From Streptomyces sp. TBY4 (GTDB taxonomy: Bacteria > Actinomycetota > Actinomycetes > Streptomycetales > Streptomycetaceae), in contig NZ_JANAVF010000001.1 of the NCBI RefSeq assembly GCF_024213195.1, positions 558,001 to 622,000 on the forward strand: a DNA stretch of 64,000 nucleotides, in the 5' to 3' direction. Of this stretch, positions 58,741-64,000 are shown piece by piece (position 1 is the stretch's first letter; every line of letters begins with the position of its first letter). The position numbers and the translations under genes are program-made. The notes below the pieces were generated by a model. It had not been told where the DNA came from. It did no database searches and saw only the letters and a list, made by a program, of their open reading frames with translations.

Positions 58741-60175
58741 GCCGCATCGAGGCACCCGCGGCCGCTCCGCCCAGCGCGGTCAACGCGATCAGCAGGAAGA
58801 CTCCGCGCCAGTGGTCCCCCGCGCCGGGCCCGGTGAGCAGGGCCGCCGTGCCGGCGACGCCGAGCGCGCCGCCGAGCTGGCGGGCCGTCATCAGCAGGCC
58901 GGTACCGGCGGCGAACCGCTGCGGCGGGAGGCCGGCCGAGGCCGTCGTGGACAGCGCGGTCACCACGGTCCCGATGCCGAGGCCGCCGAGGAACGAGGCG
59001 GGCAGGAAGATCTGGGCGTACGAGGTGGACTCCCCGACCCAGCCCCACAGCAGCAGGGCGTTGGCGGCGAAGAGCAGCGATCCGACGGTGACCGCGGCCC
59101 ATTGCAGGCGGGCGGGCACCCGGCGGCCGACGACGAGCGCGCCGGCCATGGCGAGGACGGCGCCCGGTGTGACGCCGAAGCCCGCCCGCAGGACCGACCA
59201 GTCCCAGCGCTCGATGAGGTAGGACGGGCCGGTCAGCAGCCACGCGTACATGGCGGCGCCGAAGAGCAGGGCGCCGATGTTGGCCCGGGCGAACAGGGGG
59301 TCGCGCCACAGGTCCCGGTCCACGGCCGGGGCGGGGTGACTGCGCGAGCGGCGCAGCGCGAGGGTGCCCGCCAGGGCGCCGCCGATGACCGGGGCGAGCA
59401 CCTTCGGGTCGGTCCAGCCCCACTCCGTGCCCTGGGAGAGCCCGGCCACCACTCCCCCGATGCCGACGGCGAGGGCCGTCGTACCGACGGGGTCGGGGAG
59501 CCTGCGTCCAGTGCGCGGCTCCCGCGGGACGACCCGCGCGGCGGCCCAGGCGACGGCCAGGCCGAGCGGGACGTTGATGAGGAAGATGGCCCGCCAGTCC
59601 CACCATTCGACGAGCAGTCCGCCGATGCTCGGGCCGACGGCCGCGGCCAGTCCGCCCGCCGCCGACCAGGCGCCGAGGGCCGCGGCCCGGCGGGCGGGCG
59701 GGGTGTGGGCGAGTACGAGGCCCAGCGCGGCGGGGATCATCCCGGCGGCGGCCGCTCCCTGGAGCGCGCGGGCCACGATCAGCAGGTCGGCGGTGGGGGC
59801 CGCGCTGGCGGCGAGCGAGGTCAGGGTGAAGGCGAGGGTCGAGCCGAGGAAGAGGATCCGGCGGCCCAGGGTGTCCGCGAGCCGGCCGGCCGCGGCGAGC
59901 AGGGCGGCGAACAGGACGGCGTAGGCACTGATGACCCAGGTCAGGCGGGCCAGCGACACCTCGGGGAAGGCCCGGCGCAGATCGGGGAAGGCGACGTTGA
60001 CGACGGTGGCGTCGAGGAAGGCGAGGAAGGTGACGGCACTGGCCAGGGCGAGCACCCGCCCGGCCCCGGGGCCGCCCTCGGCCGATCGCGACCCGGAATC
60101 GGACCCGGGGGCGGGGATGGGGACGGAGGCGGGGACGGAGGCGGAGGCCGCGGGTTCGGGTCGGGTGGAGGTCAT
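58685..60175 (-). CDS. MFS transporter (DHA2-type drug efflux)
   Basis: 496 residues. After a Pro/Ala/Ser-rich N terminus, about 13-14 hydrophobic segments. FLDATVVNVAFPDLRRAF (motif D1), GRLADTLGRRILFLGS (motif A), RALQGAAAAGMIPAALGLVLAH (motif B) and GPSIGGLLVEWWDWRAIFLINVPLGL (motif C) identify a proton-driven DHA2 exporter. The ATG at 60175 overlaps the stop of the hydrolase gene (ATGA), so both are made together. Substrate unknown. Confidence 0.9.
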   Translation of the reverse strand: MTSTRPEPAASASVPASVPIPAPGSDSGSRSAEGGPGAGRVLALASAVTFLAFLDATVVNVAFPDLRRAFPEVSLARLTWVISAYAVLFAALLAAAGRLADTLGRRILFLGSTLAFTLTSLAASAAPTADLLIVARALQGAAAAGMIPAALGLVLAHTPPARRAAALGAWSAAGGLAAAVGPSIGGLLVEWWDWRAIFLINVPLGLAVAWAAARVVPREPRTGRRLPDPVGTTALAVGIGGVVAGLSQGTEWGWTDPKVLAPVIGGALAGTLALRRSRSHPAPAVDRDLWRDPLFARANIGALLFGAAMYAWLLTGPSYLIERWDWSVLRAGFGVTPGAVLAMAGALVVGRRVPARLQWAAVTVGSLLFAANALLLWGWVGESTSYAQIFLPASFLGGLGIGTVVTALSTTASAGLPPQRFAAGTGLLMTARQLGGALGVAGTAALLTGPGAGDHWRGVFLLIALTALGGAAAGASMRLSGPSGQARPAQQARSGG

Positions 60176-61071
60176 CGGGTGGCTCCCGCGGCCCCGGCCG
60201 GGTGCGGTGCAGGGGTCCGCGCCGGGGGTGCGCTCAGGAATGCGACGGTGGTGGCGATGACGTGCGGGTCGAGGAGGATGCGGCGGTGGCCGAGTCCGCT
60301 CGTCTCGATCAGCCGGGCCCGCTCCCCGTAGGCCGCCGCGATGGCGCGGGACTGGCCGGGGTCCGCGGTGTCGTCGTCCGCGTCGTGGACGAGCAGGATC
60401 TCCGAGGGGACCTCCTCGGGGCGGTGGCACGCGTCGAAGCGGGGCCAGGTGCCGGGCTCGTCCGGGAAGAGCCGGCGCTGGATGTGGCGCCGCATGGCGT
60501 CCTCGACGGCCTGGTTGACGCCCAGCATCGCGCGGAACCGCTCGGCGAGGAAGTCGAAGTCCGCGATGGCGCCGATACCGGCGATCCGGTCGGCCCGGAT
60601 CCCGTCGCGCAGCGCGAAGAAGGTGGACACCACCCCGAAGGAGTGCGCGAGGACGGCCGAGAACTCCCCGTGCCGCGCGTGCAGTTGCCGGATGATCTCG
60701 CGCTGCCGGAGGATGGTGGTGGCCCGGCCGCCGGACGCGCCGTGGCCGGGTGCGTCGAAGGAGACCACGGTCCGACCCTCGGCCAGCAGCGCCTCGACGA
60801 AGCCGGCGAAGCGCGAGGCGCGCGAGGTCCAGCCGTGCACGATGAGCACCGGCCGGTCGCCCTCGCCCCAGCGGTAGGTGGTCACGGGTATCCCGTCCAC
60901 GACGAGCCGTCCGGTCACGGCCCGGGCCATGACCTCCGCTTCGCCCGGCTTCACCTTCGGCCGGCCGAGGGGCCGCACGAACAGCGCGAACGCCACCCGC
61001 CCGACCGGGCCCGGGGCGACCCGGGCGGTGATGTTGAGGGTGGTGCTCAGGAGTGAAGCCATGGGGTGCAT
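60172..61071 (-). CDS. Alpha/beta hydrolase
   Basis: 299 residues. VLIVHGWTSRASRFAGF is the oxyanion strand, VVSFDAPGHGASGG the typical following loop, and AVLAHSFGVVSTFFAL holds the nucleophile serine (A-H-S-F-G). The acid is likely in ILLVHDADDDTADPGQS and the histidine in SGLGHRRIL. An N-terminal hydrophobic stretch is weak, so it is probably cytoplasmic. GGAG 8 nt before ATG 61071. Operon leader with the MFS exporter, suggesting a hydrolysis-plus-efflux detoxification unit. Confidence 0.88.
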   Translation of the reverse strand: MHPMASLLSTTLNITARVAPGPVGRVAFALFVRPLGRPKVKPGEAEVMARAVTGRLVVDGIPVTTYRWGEGDRPVLIVHGWTSRASRFAGFVEALLAEGRTVVSFDAPGHGASGGRATTILRQREIIRQLHARHGEFSAVLAHSFGVVSTFFALRDGIRADRIAGIGAIADFDFLAERFRAMLGVNQAVEDAMRRHIQRRLFPDEPGTWPRFDACHRPEEVPSEILLVHDADDDTADPGQSRAIAAAYGERARLIETSGLGHRRILLDPHVIATTVAFLSAPPARTPAPHPAGAAGATR

Positions 61072-61134
61072 GCCCGGTTCTCCGGATCTCCTCAGAGTGG
61101 CCAGACGGCGCTGGCGGGTCAGGACGATGGGAGG

Positions 61135-61155
61135 ATATTAGCACGATCGTTCGTG
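61135..61155 (-). promoter_or_regulatory. Promoter -10 and TetR-type operator of the hydrolase-MFS operon
   Basis: Minus strand -10 TAATAT (61140-61135). Immediately upstream lies the dyad CACGA-TCGT-TCGTG (61142-61155), placed in the spacer region. A related sequence precedes the TetR gene at 57956. Confidence 0.6.
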
Positions 61156-61425
61156 TTGTTATGGAGGGATCGCGCGGGCAGGCATCCGGGCGCGGCCACC
61201 CCTACCGACGAAGGTAGACGACGTTGATCCACAAATCTGGACGAACTGCCTTCCCCATCAGGGACTTTGATGACCCTCCCGCGCCGGGCAGCCCCCGGAG
61301 GATCCGGGGGACAGCCCCACCCGGGGCGGGTGGGCCGCCGGATGTCCCCGGCCCCCGGCCGCCCCGGATCCTGGTCCGGGTCGAGGAACTTCGACCGACG
61401 CAGAACGGCGAACGGGGACCACACG
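61156..61425. other. Intergenic region with GC-rich hairpin
   Basis: 270 bp between the divergent hydrolase and S41 peptidase genes. A hairpin CCCCCGGA/TCCGGGGG with loop GGA occupies 61292-61310. No gene and no clear promoter for the peptidase could be assigned. Confidence 0.4.
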
Positions 61426-62874
61426 ATGACCACTCCGCACACGCGGACACGGAGGCGGACGCAGACGCGCGCGGCCGCGGCGGCGCTGCTCCTCGCCCTC
61501 GTGGCGAGCACCGCCGGCCCCGCCGCGGCCGCCACCGCCGCATCCGGCGCCCCGGAGGGCCCGGCCGCCGGGGCGGTCGGAATCTGGCAGCTCGACGGCT
61601 ACGGCACCGTGCTCCGCGTGGAGTCCGGGCGGCTCCAGGAGTACCAGGTCACCGGGATCAGCTGCCTGCCCGGCACGAGCGCGGTACGGGTCCCCGGCAG
61701 CGGGAGCGCCACCGCCCTCCGCTACGCCACCGGGGACGGGGACGGGGACGTCCTCACCGTGCGCCCCGGTTCGGTGCGCTTCGAGGGCTCGGTCGGCGAC
61801 CGCGCGACCCGCCGGCTCGTCGCCCTGCCGGAGCGGTGCCGCGAGGCCCAGCAGCCCGGCCCCGCCGCCGACCCCGTCGCCACCTTCGACGTGTTCTGGC
61901 AGACCTTCGCGGAGAACTATCCCTTCTTCGCCGCCAAGGGCGTCGACTGGAACGCCGTACGCGCGAACCACCGGCCCCGTGTGCACGCGGGCACCACCGA
62001 GGACGAACTCTTCGCCGTCTTCAAGGAGATGCTCGCCCCTCTGCACGACGCGCACGTCCACCTCTTCGGCGGTGACCGGTTCTTCGCCGAGGGCCGCCCG
62101 GGCACCGTGACGCCCAGCCCCGAACTCGACGCCCGCATCAAGGCGTACATCCAGGAGGTGGACCTGGGCGGACGCGCTCCGCAGGAGTTTGCCCGGGGCC
62201 GGATCTCCTACGCCGACCTGCCCGACGGCCGCGGCTACCTGCGCCTCTCCGGCTTCGGCAGCTACACCGAGAGCGGGGACTTCGCCTCCGACAGCGCCGA
62301 GCTCGACCGTGTGCTGGAGAGCGTCTTCACCGCGGAGCGCACCGCCCGCCTGCGCGGACTGGTCATCGACCTGCGGATCAACGGCGGCGGCTCCGACGAG
62401 CTCGGACTGCGCCTGGCCGCCCAGCTCACGGACCGCCCGTACTTCGCCTACGCCAAGCGCGTGCGCAACGACCCCGCCGACGCGACCCGGTTCACCCGCC
62501 CGCAGCCCCTGTACGTCCAGCCCGCGCGCGGCCCCCGCTACACCGGACCGGTCGCCGTGCTCACCGGCGGCTCCACCATGAGCGCGGGCGAGACCTTCAC
62601 CCAGGCCCTCATGGAGCGCCCCGGCCGGACGGTGCGCATCGGTGAACCGACCCAGGGGGTCTTCTCCGACGTGCTCGACCGCACCCTCCCCAACGGGTGG
62701 GAACTCGGCCTGCCCAACGAGCAGTTCCTGACCCGTACCGGGAAGACCTTCGACGGTCCGGGCATCCCGGTCCACGTCACCACCCCGGTCTTCACCCCGG
62801 AGGAGTTCGACGCGCACCGCGACTCCGCCTTCGCCGCCGCCCTGCGCCTCCTCCCCCGGGCCCGGGCGTCCTAG
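61426..62874 (+). CDS. Secreted S41 family peptidase
   Basis: 482 residues. Signal peptide (TTPHTRTRRRTQTRAAAAALLLALVASTAGPAAAA). A small beta domain (about 45-145) precedes the S41 tail-specific-protease domain: FDVFWQTFAENYPFFAAKGVDW, GRGYLRLSGFGSY, GLVIDLRINGGGSDELGLRLAAQL, and VAVLTGGSTMSAGETFTQAL with the catalytic serine in STMSAGE. The conserved IDLRxNGGG loop shapes the oxyanion site. It lacks an obvious PDZ domain. Exported. Natural substrate unknown. GGGGA about 7 nt before ATG 61426. Confidence 0.9.
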   Translation: MTTPHTRTRRRTQTRAAAAALLLALVASTAGPAAAATAASGAPEGPAAGAVGIWQLDGYGTVLRVESGRLQEYQVTGISCLPGTSAVRVPGSGSATALRYATGDGDGDVLTVRPGSVRFEGSVGDRATRRLVALPERCREAQQPGPAADPVATFDVFWQTFAENYPFFAAKGVDWNAVRANHRPRVHAGTTEDELFAVFKEMLAPLHDAHVHLFGGDRFFAEGRPGTVTPSPELDARIKAYIQEVDLGGRAPQEFARGRISYADLPDGRGYLRLSGFGSYTESGDFASDSAELDRVLESVFTAERTARLRGLVIDLRINGGGSDELGLRLAAQLTDRPYFAYAKRVRNDPADATRFTRPQPLYVQPARGPRYTGPVAVLTGGSTMSAGETFTQALMERPGRTVRIGEPTQGVFSDVLDRTLPNGWELGLPNEQFLTRTGKTFDGPGIPVHVTTPVFTPEEFDAHRDSAFAAALRLLPRARAS

Positions 62875-62893
62875 GAATCACGGTCGGCCACGG

Positions 62894-63913
62894 TCAGTCC
62901 TCGTGCTTCGCGCGGCTCGGCTGGACGCGCTTGGGCTCGCCCGGCATCTTCGGGTAGTCCGGGGGGTACGGCATGTCGCCGAGGCCGTGGTCGCGCTCGT
63001 GACGGTCGGCCAGTTCCAGCACGGCGTCCAGGGCGAAGGCGTGCTCGTCCATGTCGGCGTGCAGGTCGCCCAGTTCCGCGAAGCGGGCCGGCATCGTCAC
63101 GATGTCGAAGTCGCGCGGCTCCGCCGCATCCAGCTCGTCCCAGCGCAGAGGGGCGGAGACCGGGGCGTGCGGGCGCGGGCGGATGGAGTAGGCCGAGGCG
63201 ATGGTGCGGTCGCGCGCCGTCTGGTTGTAGTCGACGAAGATCCGCTCGCCGCGCTCCTCCTTCCACCAGGCGGTGGTGACCTTCCCCGGCATCCGGCGCT
63301 CCAGGTCCCGGCCGATGGCGATGGCGCACCTGCGGACCTCGGTGAAGGTCCAGCGCGGCGCGATCGGCACGAACACGTGCAGGCCGCGGCCCCCCGAGGT
63401 CTTGGGCCAGCCGCGCAGCCCCAGTTCCTCCAGCAGTCCGCGCAGTTCGTGGGCGACCGCGACCGCGTGGTGGTAGTCGGTGCCCGGCTGCGGGTCAAGG
63501 TCGATGCGCAGCTCGTCGGGACGGTCGGTGTCCCCGCGCCGGACCGGCCAGGGGTGGAAGGTGAGGCAGCCCAGGTTGGCGGCCCACAGGACGGCGGCCG
63601 GCTCGGTCGGGCAGATCTCGTCGGCGGTGCGCCCGCTCGGGAAGGCGATGTGGGCCGTGGGGATCCAGTCTGGCAGGTTCTTCGGGGCCCGCTTCTGGAA
63701 GAAGGACTCGCCCTCCACCCCGTCCGGGAACCGCTCCAGGGTCGTGGGCCGGTCGCGCAGGGCGCGGGTGATGCCGTCCGCGACCGCCAGGTAGTAGGCG
63801 GCCACGTCCCCCTTGGTGAGGCCGCGCTCGGGGAAGTACACCTTGTCCGGGCTGGACAGCCGGACGGCCCGGCCGCCCGCCTCCAGCTCGATCGCCTTGC
63901 CCGCTGCACCCAT
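62894..63913 (-). CDS. ligD: Stand-alone LigD-type polymerase domain (NHEJ primase-polymerase)
   Basis: 339 residues. AVRLSSPDKVYFPERGLTKGDVAAYYLAVADGITRALRDRPTTLERFPDGVEGESFFQKRAPKNLPDW is the archaeo-eukaryotic-primase-type LigD polymerase opening. Catalytic aspartates are in RIDLDPQPG (D138, D140), with TSGGRGLHVFVPI and the third metal residue in the FVDYNQTARDRTIASAYSIRP region. It fills gaps with nucleotides during Ku-dependent end joining. Ligase and phosphoesterase domains are not fused to it, as is usual in Streptomyces. ATG 63913. Confidence 0.92.
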   Translation of the reverse strand: MGAAGKAIELEAGGRAVRLSSPDKVYFPERGLTKGDVAAYYLAVADGITRALRDRPTTLERFPDGVEGESFFQKRAPKNLPDWIPTAHIAFPSGRTADEICPTEPAAVLWAANLGCLTFHPWPVRRGDTDRPDELRIDLDPQPGTDYHHAVAVAHELRGLLEELGLRGWPKTSGGRGLHVFVPIAPRWTFTEVRRCAIAIGRDLERRMPGKVTTAWWKEERGERIFVDYNQTARDRTIASAYSIRPRPHAPVSAPLRWDELDAAEPRDFDIVTMPARFAELGDLHADMDEHAFALDAVLELADRHERDHGLGDMPYPPDYPKMPGEPKRVQPSRAKHED

Positions 63914-63988
63914 GTGGGCCACGGTAGGCGGCCCCGCGCGGCCCCGCACACCGAGCGGGTGCGTGCGTACCGCCCCAGAATCGGAGAC

Positions 63989-64000
63989 ATGGATCTGCCG
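63989..64000 (+). CDS. First codons of a divergent gene, possibly ATP-dependent DNA ligase (partial)
   Basis: ATG at 63989 after GGAG reads M-D-L-P to the window edge. Streptomycete ATP-dependent DNA ligases next to the LigD polymerase often begin this way, and the divergent placement fits. Four codons are too few for a firm call. Confidence 0.35.

Overview
The window looks like chromosomal DNA from a Streptomyces or close relative. GC and third-position GC are very high. It carries lineage-typical genes: a WhiB regulator, an SsgA-like sporulation protein, a Scr1/WhiJ-type XRE regulator with a DUF397 partner, a DUF5941 protein and an SCO6745-family protein. Several genes have TANNNT -10 boxes only 6-9 nt before the start codon, as in leaderless actinobacterial transcripts. 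I saw no rRNA, tRNA, CRISPR array or classical antibiotic cluster.

Layout. 1-5.9 kb: a minus-strand, overlapping gene set (two CDP-alcohol phosphotransferases, a glycerol-1-phosphate-dehydrogenase-like enzyme, a nucleotidyltransferase, a GT2 glycosyltransferase, a Wzm/TagG-type ABC permease) that looks like a system for making and exporting a polyol-phosphate polymer or lipid head group. 6-18.5 kb: mostly single genes (methyltransferase-GNAT fusion, idi, two DJ-1/GlxA-like proteins in tandem, an ion permease, an ABC-F protein, a small secreted His/Asp/Gly-rich peptide) and an ImmA protease plus MAB_1171c-type membrane protein pair. 18.7-27.1 kb: tex, an isochorismatase-like hydrolase, secreted M1 aminopeptidase, MpaB-type oxygenase and a secreted sphingomyelinase-like phosphodiesterase. 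27.2-32.3 kb: aspartate 4-decarboxylase with two tandem aspartate:alanine antiporter-family carriers, separated from its neighbours by strong hairpins.

32.4-42.6 kb is lipid catabolism: a fatty-acyl-CoA ligase divergent from a MerR regulator, then a minus-strand operon of CoA-transferase, F420-type LLM oxidoreductase, acyl-CoA dehydrogenase, thiolase and FadB/J-like multifunctional enzyme. It is read from one well-formed promoter whose spacer is a perfect 12-bp palindrome. 43-50 kb holds a PKD-repeat secreted protein, a saccharopine-dehydrogenase-like reductase, endonuclease V and, between endonuclease V and a YciI protein, a lone long TnpB-like RuvC nuclease with hairpins at both ends of its presumed element.

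50-64 kb is rich in regulation: an SsgA-like protein behind two dyads, an ABC-F protein with a structured leader, an ATPase/XRE/DUF397 triad around a perfect dyad, an acyl-ACP desaturase behind twin palindromes, an orphan WXG100 module whose ribosome site lies in a terminator-like hairpin, whiB, a TetR/hydrolase/MFS set sharing a related operator, an S41 peptidase, and a stand-alone LigD polymerase domain with the first codons of what may be the divergent DNA ligase at the right edge.

All calls come from reading the sequence and recalling protein families. No database search was run.
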